Below are positions 1 through 6,037 of a stretch of DNA of 6,507 nucleotides, piece by piece. The notes below the pieces were generated by a model, which searched no databases, was not told where the DNA came from, and saw nothing but the letters and a program-made list of their open reading frames with translations. Origin of the DNA: an uncultured Bacteroidota bacterium (GTDB lineage Bacteria; Bacteroidota; Bacteroidia; Chitinophagales; Chitinophagaceae); the NCBI GenBank assembly GCA_903881265.1, contig CAIRSV010000091.1, forward strand, positions 1 through 6,507, given 5' to 3'. The position numbers and the translations under genes are program-made. Each line of letters opens with the position of its first letter. Position 1 is the first letter of the stretch.

Positions 1-299
1 CGGTTTCGACGTGCTGCGGCTACGTGCTGACGAAATGCATATCCGTCACGGCAGCTCGCAGGATGTGGCACAGGCGCCATAATATCGGCCGACTCAATAC
101 TGCAATCACTTGGATATTTCCCTTCCTTACAACCCAAATCAGCCAACTTTGCTTTTTCGATATACGTATCCCATTGTTCAAGAAACACCTTCATCGTAGA
201 AGGAAAGGAAGGATCGATCGATTGAAGATTATACAGCTTATTATTATTTACTATAGCAAGTTGCTCGGCGCCATGATAGCGGTGTGTGACAAGTTTCAT
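1..299 (-). CDS. Fumarylacetoacetate hydrolase (FAH) family protein, N-terminal part, cut by the left window edge
   Basis: Translating the minus strand from the ATG at 299 gives 99 open codons running off the window edge, starting MKLVTHRYHGAEQLAIV. Residues 75-93 read APVPHPASCRDGYAFRQHV, followed by AAARRN. This matches the 'P-x-P-x-SCRDxYAFxQHV' segment that joins the small N-terminal domain to the catalytic domain in FAH-family enzymes. Known family members are metal-dependent cytoplasmic enzymes that cleave C-C bonds or hydrate/decarboxylate 2-oxo acids in aromatic and amino-acid breakdown. The Asp/Glu metal ligands lie further downstream and are not in the window, so activity and substrate cannot be judged. 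The start is chosen because a TAnnTTTG promoter box lies 19 bases upstream and the next ATG upstream (307) is out of frame. It lies downstream of the TPR gene in the same direction, but a 153-bp gap with its own promoter suggests separate transcription. The family call is firm; naming it fumarylacetoacetase (fahA) would be over-reach. Confidence 0.85.
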   Translation of the reverse strand, partial: MKLVTHRYHGAEQLAIVNNNKLYNLQSIDPSFPSTMKVFLEQWDTYIEKAKLADLGCKEGKYPSDCSIESADIMAPVPHPASCRDGYAFRQHVAAARRN

Positions 300-318
300 A
301 ATGACATTTATTTGAGTG

Positions 319-326
319 CAAAAGTA
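319..326 (-). promoter_or_regulatory. Predicted Bacteroidota -7 promoter element for the FAH-family gene
   Basis: The minus strand reads TACTTTTG, an exact match to the TAnnTTTG consensus used by the Bacteroidota primary sigma factor. It ends 19 bases before the ATG at 299, which predicts a short leader of roughly 13 bases. A good TTTG -33 element is not visible; only a T-run (about 345-350) sits at roughly the right distance. Confidence 0.6.
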
Positions 327-344
327 GTGTGATGAATCTGAATA

Positions 345-361
345 AAAAAGGTCAGCTTTTT
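345..361 (-). terminator. Weak A/T-rich hairpin with T-run, possible terminator of the TPR gene
   Basis: The minus strand reads AAAAAG-CTGAC-CTTTTT, a 6-bp perfect inverted repeat with a 5-base loop whose right arm runs into T residues. It lies about 90 bases after the stop codon of the TPR gene and just before the next promoter, where a terminator would be expected. Only one stem pair is G-C, so the hairpin is thermodynamically weak and the sequence could simply be A/T-rich spacer. It is symmetrical enough to work in either direction. Confidence 0.3.
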
Positions 362-452
362 AATCCATTCTAAATCCATCCAACGACGTGTCTAGGGAAA
401 CATAGATTGACTGACCGCTCAACTGAACATCTCAATGTATGCCTTGTATGAG

Positions 453-1919
453 TTACTTCTTTTTCTTGTATCTAACCAAGACTTCTGCAAATACAGGATG
501 GTGCGCAATTTCATCGTCGATGTATTTGAGCGCGCTTATCTTCTTATTATTTTCAGTAAGCGCATGTTCAAGCTGCAAGACAGCTTCTTTTGTTTTTCCC
601 TGCGATAACAAAATGGCCGCTTTGTAATAAATGAATTCAGTCTTGTGCCCACAATGTTCTTCAGCGATAATTAACTGCGAAAGGGCTTCATCAAAATAAC
701 TAATCGTATAAAGTGCTTTAACAAGGGCTTGCCAGGTTGATTTAATATCCGGTCGTAATTGAACAGCGTTCAGATAACAGATCATCGCTTCTTTGTCGGC
801 GTGCATTTCCATTAGACAATTGCCGAGAGCAAGGCAATACGATGCATTACTTTTATTGATATGCAGGGCAATCGAATATGCCTTCATTGCTTTTTCCCAT
901 TGCAGTTCCTTGGTATAGGTTTCACCAATCTTATAGAAAATTTGATCGTCTTGTGGATTCAGTTGAGATGCTCTTCTATAATAATGACGTGCTTTTGAAT
1001 ATTGTTTTTGTTTATCCCAGCAATAACCAATCGCATCAAGAATTACATCTTCAGGTTTGGCAATTGATAAATGTAATTCCAATACTTCTATCGCTTTATC
1101 ATATTTCTTAAGTTGCATATACGCATCGCCTTGATTGCGATAGGCATATTCAAACTTATCATCGATAGCGAGGCAATAATCGTAGGCATCAATCGCCTTC
1201 TCATATAATTTTAATCCTTGATAGGCGACACCCAAATTATACCATGCCATCGCATTGAAAGGAGTCTGTTCAATAATTTCCTGATGCAAGGAGATGCTGT
1301 CGTCGTGTTTGTTATTGATTTCTGCCCAAAAACAAATTCTTAATAAGGCATCCTCGTTGGTTGGTTCGTATGTGAGTATTCTTTTCAGTGTTGTGTATAC
1401 CTTATCGAATTCTTCGAGTTCGTCATAGATCTCAGAAAGTTCGAGCAGGATATCAGTCTTATCAACACTATCAAATTTATCTGCATTTCTTTCAAGGATA
1501 TCAACCGCTTCTGAAAATCTGTTCTGCTCAAGGAAAATATCGGATTGAAGAAAAATGGATTCGATGTTGTTTGGGTCTACTTCATCTAATTGATCTAAGA
1601 CTTTCAGGGCCTGTCCGTATTTTTTTTGATCCATTAGCCATTCGGCCTTGCGTAAAAGTAGTGCGGATGAAAATGGAAATAGTGTGGTTGCCACTTCGCA
1701 TGCATAGGAGGCATTTTCTTTGTCGGAATTTGCTTCGAAATAGTCAATGAGATATTCGAAATCATCCTCGGAAAGTAGGCCATGCGATTCGCCTTTTTTC
1801 ATGCGGTGAAATTCTATGACTAGATTCTCGATATCACGAAAGTCATCGTCAAAAAAATCGTCATTAAACATATCTATTTCAATTTTCGGTAGGGTAAAGT
1901 TAGGAGAATCACCCAACAT
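453..1919 (-). CDS. Cytoplasmic tetratricopeptide-repeat protein with acidic N-terminus
   Basis: The product is a 488-residue protein without signal peptide or membrane segment. Residues 16-30 are strongly acidic (MFNDDFFDDDFRDIE). From about residue 85 to 460 it is nearly all helical repeats of 34 residues, about eleven TPR or TPR-like units. The clearest is at 224-257 (AWYNLGVAYQGLKLYEKAID then AYDYCLAIDDKF), followed by 258-291 and 325-358. It ends in a basic tail, YKKKK. TPR superhelices are protein-binding scaffolds; the partner is unknown. Proteins with this architecture are common in Bacteroidota and usually annotated only as TPR proteins. The start at 1919 is preferred over Met17 (1871) because a TAATTTTG box lies 16 bases upstream of it; Met17 remains possible, since homologues may begin near the acidic stretch. 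It is transcribed divergently from the four-helix membrane protein across 111 bp. No frameshift or unusual composition is seen. Confidence 0.9.
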   Translation of the reverse strand: MLGDSPNFTLPKIEIDMFNDDFFDDDFRDIENLVIEFHRMKKGESHGLLSEDDFEYLIDYFEANSDKENASYACEVATTLFPFSSALLLRKAEWLMDQKKYGQALKVLDQLDEVDPNNIESIFLQSDIFLEQNRFSEAVDILERNADKFDSVDKTDILLELSEIYDELEEFDKVYTTLKRILTYEPTNEDALLRICFWAEINNKHDDSISLHQEIIEQTPFNAMAWYNLGVAYQGLKLYEKAIDAYDYCLAIDDKFEYAYRNQGDAYMQLKKYDKAIEVLELHLSIAKPEDVILDAIGYCWDKQKQYSKARHYYRRASQLNPQDDQIFYKIGETYTKELQWEKAMKAYSIALHINKSNASYCLALGNCLMEMHADKEAMICYLNAVQLRPDIKSTWQALVKALYTISYFDEALSQLIIAEEHCGHKTEFIYYKAAILLSQGKTKEAVLQLEHALTENNKKISALKYIDDEIAHHPVFAEVLVRYKKKK

Positions 1920-1935
1920 GTTTCTTTTTTTTATT

Positions 1936-1943
1936 CAAAATTA
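1936..1943 (-). promoter_or_regulatory. Predicted -7 promoter element for the cytoplasmic TPR gene
   Basis: The minus strand reads TAATTTTG, an exact TAnnTTTG match, ending 16 bases before the ATG at 1919. The leader between them is almost pure A/G (AATAAAAAAAAGAAAC), typical of Bacteroidota initiation regions without Shine-Dalgarno pairing. No TTTG is found about 19 bases further upstream, so the -33 element is poor. Confidence 0.5.
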
Positions 1944-2004
1944 ATTCTTTATTAATCTAGCTTGTCGGAGATTATAAAAAATTATGATAACTTGATAAAG
2001 TTGC

Positions 2005-2012
2005 TATCTTTG
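2005..2012 (+). promoter_or_regulatory. Predicted -7 promoter element for the four-helix membrane protein
   Basis: TATCTTTG is an exact TAnnTTTG match, ending 18 bases before the ATG at 2031. Expected transcription start is near 2018, which makes any start codon upstream of it (such as the in-frame TTG at 1962) impossible on this transcript. The -33 region has no clear TTTG. It lies 61 bases from the opposing box at 1936-1943, so the two divergent promoters share their upstream DNA. Confidence 0.65.
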
Positions 2013-2030
2013 ATTTCAAAAAATAATAAT

Positions 2031-2492
2031 ATGGCGATCATTCATCAGCTTCATAGTATCCTGCGATGGGCAATTTTAGGCCTCCTTCTCGTGAGCATCT
2101 TCAACGCCTTTATGGGTATGCAAAAGAAAAAGACCTTCAGTGCAACCGACAACAAAATGGGGTTATTCCTTACTATCGTGGCAGATTCACAATTGGTACT
2201 TGGGGTACTTCTTTATTTTGTAGGCACAATGGGAATGCAGAACATTCAGCGGTTGGGAATGGCTGATGTGATGAAAAACGCCTATGCTCGTTTCTTTGCT
2301 GTGGAACATATTTTCATGATGTTGATTGCGATCGTACTGATTCATATCGGCCGAGCAAAATCAAAAAAAGCAGCCACTGACCTATCAAAACACAAAAACT
2401 CGTTCTGGTTTTATTTTATTGCACTCATCCTCATTTTAGCGTCAATACCTTGGCCTTTCAGACAAGGATTTGAATCCTTAGGTTGGATCTAG
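2031..2492 (+). CDS. Small four-helix integral membrane protein, possibly heme-binding ('cytochrome B'-like)
   Basis: The product is 153 residues with four hydrophobic segments at about 10-30, 44-67, 87-107 and 124-143. Recognisable motifs are LHSILRW (7-13), DNKMGLF (40-46), a Q-x-x-x-G-x-x-LYF pattern (54-63), RFFAVEH (87-93) leading into an IGRAKSKK loop (106-113), and SIPWPFR (138-144). I recall similar small membrane proteins in Bacteroidota, sometimes labelled cytochrome B on weak grounds. Histidines 8, 93 and 105 lie in or at the ends of helices and could be heme ligands, but this is inference and no biochemical role is established that I know of. The basic 106-122 loop suggests that side faces the cytoplasm. 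ATG 2031 is chosen over an in-frame TTG at 1962 because the promoter box at 2005-2012 lies between them and the extra 23 residues look unlike the family N-terminus. The gene is followed by a hairpin overlapping its stop codon, then by an exported TPR gene with its own promoter. Confidence 0.85.
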   Translation: MAIIHQLHSILRWAILGLLLVSIFNAFMGMQKKKTFSATDNKMGLFLTIVADSQLVLGVLLYFVGTMGMQNIQRLGMADVMKNAYARFFAVEHIFMMLIAIVLIHIGRAKSKKAATDLSKHKNSFWFYFIALILILASIPWPFRQGFESLGWI

Positions 2493-2499
2493 GAGATTC
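2472..2499 (+). terminator. Imperfect hairpin spanning the stop codon of the membrane-protein gene
   Basis: GAATC-CTTAG (2472-2481), loop GTTGGAT (2482-2488), CTAGG-A-GATTC (2489-2499) folds into ten pairs with one bulged A and one G-U pair. The stop TAG (2490-2492) lies in the right arm. The following bases, TAATTTCTAT, are T-rich but not a clean U-tract. It may be a weak terminator or a 3'-end stabilising hairpin; it could also be chance. Confidence 0.35.
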
Positions 2500-2603
2500 T
2501 AATTTCTATAGTCATCTTCAGCAAAGCAAGATTACTCGCAACACCTCGTCATGCATACTATTGTGTTGATTTTTGTCATTCTTAGTGGCTATTCATTTTA
2601 TAC

Positions 2604-2611
2604 TATCTTTG
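2604..2611 (+). promoter_or_regulatory. Predicted -7 promoter element for the exported TPR gene
   Basis: TATCTTTG is identical to the boxes before the four-helix protein gene and rplU. It ends only 13 bases before the ATG at 2625, so the leader is predicted to be about 7-9 bases, nearly leaderless. No TTTG is seen at the right spacing upstream; the nearest T-rich TTTTG (2571-2575) is 28 bases from the box, too far for the consensus. Confidence 0.6.
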
Positions 2612-2624
2612 AAAAAATGGATGT

Positions 2625-4259
2625 ATGCGTCTGAGTAATTGGTATAGGTTGATCGTTTTGACTGTATTTCTGTTCGCAGAACATTCAACGGTATATGCCC
2701 AAAAAAAGATTGATCAGGTAATACCGGATGCTGAAAAACGAAAAGTCCTTCGCGCAAAAAAAATGTTTAATCAATATAAGATTTACGAAGGCGAACGAAT
2801 CCTGAAAGATCTTATCAATGAACATCCCTTTGAATATTATTATCACGAAGCGTTGGTGCAACTCCAGCATCAGGTCTTGCAGCAAATAGGCCCGGCTTAC
2901 GCCGAACTGCAATCTCTTACAAGTCCGATATCCAAGGACAGTTTACCGGCTGCATCCGAAACAGAAGCGTCGACGTATCAGCACGAAAGCATGAAAGAGA
3001 ACCAACTGCTTGCGAAAAAAGATACTGTCGCCATTGAATGGAACGGATTAGATACGGAACCAAGGAAAGTAGATAAAGTCAGAAGTCGATCATCCATCAA
3101 AGTAGACACAGAAGACCCTGTCTTAACGGAAGCCACAGTGACAATCGACAGCAGTTTATTGAAAGAAGATCTCACGGAAGTTGAAAGCACATTACCGTTA
3201 CCCAAATTAAAAAAGACAGATCACTCACTTGAAAAACAATTAAAAGCAATTTCAGAATTAGCTCAAATTCCTGCAGATAGTTATCAAAAAGATCTCATTC
3301 AAAATTGCCGCAGAGCCACTCTTCAAGTTGAATATGCCGATTCGGCATCGGCTTACTTACGATTGTTACAAATCGACACTCTTGATCCTGACATACGAGC
3401 AAGTGACGAGGCTCGTGAAGCATTCGAAAACGGACTTAACGAATTGCATACAAACGAAGAAATTGCTGCGCAAAAACAGTTTGAGCGAGCCATCGAATTA
3501 GATGCAGATTATTATAGTGCGCATGCAAGTTTGGGTGATGTATGGCGCATCATTGGAAAAGATGCTAATGCGATCCGAGAATATAATAAGGCCATTGCAT
3601 TGCAACCGAATCGACCTGAGCCTTTAGAAAAACTCAGCTTGTATTATTATCAGCGTGGAAAATTCGAAGATGCGGCCGCTGCGTGCATTGACGCAATTAG
3701 TTTGTATCCGCAGCAGCATTATTTTCAGTTATTGAGAATGATCGTAGGCAAAACAGGCAAAAATTTCAATACGCAATGGATGCGACGAGAGGTCTATCCG
3801 CTTTCGACCGCTGCGAGTTACTTTGAATTGACAGCGAAAGAAAAAACACCTTGGTGGACCTATCAAATTGTTGAAGGTGATGTACACAATTTCTATGATA
3901 GTGCTGGCATCGTGAAGCCAAATGAAAAAACGAATGAGCGCTATCTAGAAGTGTATGCATGGAAACAAGTGCTGAAAGATACTGCCAAGTATTTCCTTCC
4001 GTTTGCTCGAGCTATGAATAAAATTGGCTTTCTTGACTGCTATGTATTAGTCTCGTGTTTTCATCACGACCTATATCAACAATTCTCAGATTTAGTCAAA
4101 CAAAATCCGCAAAAGATCAAGGATTATTTTTATACCCTTATCAATTGGGAAGACAAAAAATACGACAAACTGAGGAAAGAATTTTATCCAAAAGAAGAGA
4201 CAAAAAATAAAAAGAAGTCTGTGATAATAGACTCGCCAAAGACAGAAAAAAAGCTATAG
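2625..4259 (+). CDS. Exported TPR protein with signal peptide and charged linker
   Basis: The product has 544 residues. Residues 1-25 form a signal peptide: charged start, hydrophobic core LIVLTVFLF, and likely cleavage after VYA (23-25), leaving Gln26. There is no lipobox Cys, so it is predicted periplasmic or envelope-associated rather than lipidated. Residues 36-90 are helical and TPR-like, and 100-200 are a Ser/Thr/Lys/Glu-rich low-complexity linker. Three clear TPR units follow at about 264-297, 298-331 and 332-365 (for example SLGDVWRIIGKDANAIREY, then NKAIALQP). Residues 385-520 are a non-repeat module rich in aromatics, including PWWTYQ (409-414), LEVYAWKQVL (441-450) and FLDCYVLVSCFHHDLY (469-484). 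The C-terminus is Lys-rich. The C-terminal module resembles tails I have seen in Bacteroidota TPR proteins, but I know no function for it. ATG 2625 is the only in-frame start giving the signal peptide; two ATGs just before it (2617, 2621) are in other frames and stop after five codons. The gene ends 3 bp from the convergent GH3 gene. Confidence 0.88.
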   Translation: MRLSNWYRLIVLTVFLFAEHSTVYAQKKIDQVIPDAEKRKVLRAKKMFNQYKIYEGERILKDLINEHPFEYYYHEALVQLQHQVLQQIGPAYAELQSLTSPISKDSLPAASETEASTYQHESMKENQLLAKKDTVAIEWNGLDTEPRKVDKVRSRSSIKVDTEDPVLTEATVTIDSSLLKEDLTEVESTLPLPKLKKTDHSLEKQLKAISELAQIPADSYQKDLIQNCRRATLQVEYADSASAYLRLLQIDTLDPDIRASDEAREAFENGLNELHTNEEIAAQKQFERAIELDADYYSAHASLGDVWRIIGKDANAIREYNKAIALQPNRPEPLEKLSLYYYQRGKFEDAAAACIDAISLYPQQHYFQLLRMIVGKTGKNFNTQWMRREVYPLSTAASYFELTAKEKTPWWTYQIVEGDVHNFYDSAGIVKPNEKTNERYLEVYAWKQVLKDTAKYFLPFARAMNKIGFLDCYVLVSCFHHDLYQQFSDLVKQNPQKIKDYFYTLINWEDKKYDKLRKEFYPKEETKNKKKSVIIDSPKTEKKL

Positions 4260-4275
4260 CCTTTAGTCGATAAAG
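4246..4275 (-). terminator. Possible terminator of the GH3 gene inside the convergent 3-bp junction
   Basis: Read on the minus strand, the GH3 stop region contains CTTTA-TCGAC-TAAAG (4275-4261), a 5-bp perfect hairpin including the stop TAA. It overlaps AAAGGC-TATA-GCTTT (4264-4250), which forms five pairs with one bulged G and continues into seven T's (4252-4246). The second arrangement resembles a small intrinsic terminator for GH3 and lies inside the last codons of the exported TPR gene. GCTATAGC (4253-4260) is a perfect 8-bp palindrome. The stems are short, so confidence is limited. On the plus strand no U-tract follows, so a terminator for the TPR gene is not evident here. Confidence 0.35.
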
Positions 4276-5759
4276 CGCATCAGTTCATCCGCTAGCTTGC
4301 GGTCGTTACTTAATCGAGGCACTTTATTTTGTCCACCTAATTTGCCGATACTTTTCATATAACTGATGAATGCATTTTTTTGGAGTGTACGCATAACAAG
4401 AGGTGCGAGAATATTACCACGTATCAGGTCGTCGTAATATATATTTTTCAATCGAAGGTTATGATCAACTTCCGCCGAAAACGAATGTATATCATGAGGC
4501 GGATGTTCAAATTCGACAAACCACTCGTGGTAGCTTGCGGTATCATTCGACGAAATAAAAGGCGCTACGGTAAATTCTGTTATCTGAACCTGAAATTTTT
4601 CGGCGGCCTTTAATAACGCGTATTCAACTTCTTCAGCTATAACATGTTCTCCGAAAGCAGAAATGAAATGTTTGATACGTCCTGTAACGACAATACGATA
4701 CGGTTGCAAAGAAACAAACTTAATTGTATCGCCAATATTATACGCCCACAATCCAGCATTGCTAGATATAATCAAGGCGTAATTTACATTGAGCTTCACA
4801 TCACGTAATGAAATTCTTGTTGGATGGTCATCAAAAATTTCATTTGAAGGTACGAATTCAAAATACATCCCTGCATTCGTATTCAACAAAAGTCCTTCTT
4901 CAGTTTGTGAATCTTGGTATGCAAAAAAACCTTCACTCGCAGGAAATGTTTCAATGGTATGTATCCTTCGCCCGATACTCTCCATCAATTTCGCTTTGTA
5001 AGGTTCGAAATTAACACCGCCGTGAGCTAGCACTGAAAAATGTGGAAACAACTCACCTATTTTTTTCCCGCTCTTCTCCATCAACCGATCAAAGTACATT
5101 TGCATCCAAGGTGGAATTCCACTGATGAGGCGCATATCTTCGCCGATTGTCTCCTTAACAATAGCATCTAATTTTGTTTCCCAATCGTCGATGCAATTTG
5201 TTTCATACGATGGTAATCTATTTTTAGTAAGATACGGTGGTACATGATGATTAACAATGCCGCTTAATCGACCTGTTTGAATATCGTGCACAGTTTCTAG
5301 TTCTGGTGAGCCCGACAAGAAAATCATTTTACCTTCGACGAATTGTGCGTTTCCTGTTTCAGCGATATAACACAGCAACGCATTTCGTGCTGCTTTAATA
5401 TGAAAAGAAATACTTTCCTTACTAATCGGAATATACTTTACGCCACTGGTTGTTCCGCTTGTTTTAGCAAAGTAAAGCGGCTTACCTTTCCAAAGCACAT
5501 CAGATTCACCTGCCTTCATACATTCAATATAAGGCTTTAGCTGTTCATAATCACGAATCGGCACTGCTTGTAAAAATTCCTGATGACTTTTAACGTCATT
5601 AAATAAATGTGCCTGTCCAAACTGTGTGTGAGATGCGTCCTGAAGCAGGTTATGCAATACTGTCTTTTGATGCTTGACAGCATGCTGCGCTTCCTTTTTA
5701 ATGTTGGAAGCCACGTACGAAGCAAGAGGTTTGGCCAATAAGGATTTAACACGCATCAT
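4263..5759 (-). CDS. GH3-family acyl-adenylating enzyme (acyl-acid amido synthetase-like)
   Basis: The product has 498 residues, a usual length for bacterial GH3 proteins (plant GH3 are nearer 600). GH3 enzymes belong to the ANL adenylating superfamily: plant members activate carboxylic acids such as indole-acetate or jasmonate with ATP and couple them to amino acids. All nucleotide-binding signatures are visible: the phosphate loop AKTSGTTSGVKYIPIS (98-113), ETFPASEGFFAYQ (270-282) corresponding to the plant Y-x-x-SEG motif, WAYNIGDTIKFVSLQPYRIV (338-357) corresponding to the Y-x-x-GD adenylate-binding loop, and TGRIKHFISAFGEHV (359-373). The conserved C-terminal segment IGKLGGQNKVPRLSNDR (471-487) is present. 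The enzyme therefore looks intact and catalytically competent, cytoplasmic, with no signal peptide. The acyl and amine substrates cannot be read from the sequence, and bacterial homologues are mostly uncharacterised, so an auxin role should not be assumed. Two tandem ATGs (5759 and 5756) give alternative starts one residue apart. It has its own promoter box 19 bases upstream and no co-oriented neighbour. Confidence 0.9.
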   Translation of the reverse strand: MMRVKSLLAKPLASYVASNIKKEAQHAVKHQKTVLHNLLQDASHTQFGQAHLFNDVKSHQEFLQAVPIRDYEQLKPYIECMKAGESDVLWKGKPLYFAKTSGTTSGVKYIPISKESISFHIKAARNALLCYIAETGNAQFVEGKMIFLSGSPELETVHDIQTGRLSGIVNHHVPPYLTKNRLPSYETNCIDDWETKLDAIVKETIGEDMRLISGIPPWMQMYFDRLMEKSGKKIGELFPHFSVLAHGGVNFEPYKAKLMESIGRRIHTIETFPASEGFFAYQDSQTEEGLLLNTNAGMYFEFVPSNEIFDDHPTRISLRDVKLNVNYALIISSNAGLWAYNIGDTIKFVSLQPYRIVVTGRIKHFISAFGEHVIAEEVEYALLKAAEKFQVQITEFTVAPFISSNDTASYHEWFVEFEHPPHDIHSFSAEVDHNLRLKNIYYDDLIRGNILAPLVMRTLQKNAFISYMKSIGKLGGQNKVPRLSNDRKLADELMRFID

Positions 5760-5778
5760 GGAAGGAGATAAAAGTTGT

Positions 5779-5786
5779 CAAATATA
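5779..5786 (-). promoter_or_regulatory. Predicted -7 promoter element for the GH3 gene
   Basis: The minus strand reads TATATTTG, an exact TAnnTTTG match, ending 19 bases before the ATG at 5759. With a 19-base spacer the upstream position reads TCTG (5809-5806), a three-of-four match to the TTTG -33 element. The leader has no Shine-Dalgarno sequence; it contains CTCCTT, which is the opposite of one. Confidence 0.55.
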
Positions 5787-5985
5787 CAACGAGCTACAGG
5801 TAAATCAGATTGGTAATTTGGCTATGTATTGAACTTTTTCAAACGGCTTAATTGGGTGAATTCCTCATATTATACATTAATTAATATAAAGTGCTCATTC
5901 TGGCAAAGTCTGCAAAATCAATACCCATAGGCCTTATAGCGACTAAAGAGGCTGTATAATAGGATTAATTAAAGTTTACCAACAG

Positions 5986-6016
5986 TTTGGTGGAAAAGAT
6001 TTTTTACCTATCTTTG
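5986..6016 (+). promoter_or_regulatory. Full -33/-7 Bacteroidota promoter of the rplU-rpmA operon
   Basis: TTTG (5986-5989) and TATCTTTG (6009-6016) are separated by exactly 19 bases, matching the TTTG-N19-TAnnTTTG consensus in full. This is the best promoter in the window and fits a highly expressed ribosomal-protein operon. Transcription should start around 6021-6024, giving a leader of about 15 bases, too short for a riboswitch-like or autoregulatory leader. Upstream DNA is A/T-rich with TTAATTAA at 5965-5972. The rest of the 278-bp intergenic region (5760-6037) shows no other gene or RNA that I can recognise. Confidence 0.8.
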
Positions 6017-6037
6017 CCGTCCTTAAAAATACACGTC

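Noticed and set aside
24..332. Open frame of 102 codons on the plus strand at the left edge
   Set aside because: It is antisense to the FAH-family gene, which has clear family motifs. The plus-strand product is basic, compositionally odd and shows no motif.
400..452. Short inverted repeats (TTGA/TCAA, ACAT/ATGT) just after the TPR stop codon
   Set aside because: The stems are four to five pairs with no T-run on the relevant strand and are expected by chance.
1388..1750. 120-codon plus-strand open frame inside the TPR gene
   Set aside because: It is antisense to a well-supported TPR repeat region and its translation shows no domain-like pattern.
1962..2030. TTG-initiated 23-residue N-terminal extension of the four-helix membrane protein
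   Set aside because: The TATCTTTG box at 2005-2012 lies inside it, so the transcript would start after the TTG. The ATG at 2031 also gives the expected family N-terminus.
5931..5958. GCCT...AGGC inverted repeat and TATAAT-like sequence upstream of rplU
   Set aside because: The stem is only four pairs with a long loop, and a TATAAT hexamer is not the Bacteroidota promoter motif. The consensus promoter at 5986-6016 explains expression better.
5987..6037. TTG-initiated 17-residue N-terminal extension of L21
   Set aside because: The TTG is part of the TTTG -33 element and the -7 box follows. L21 proteins begin at the M-F-G-I-V segment encoded from 6038.
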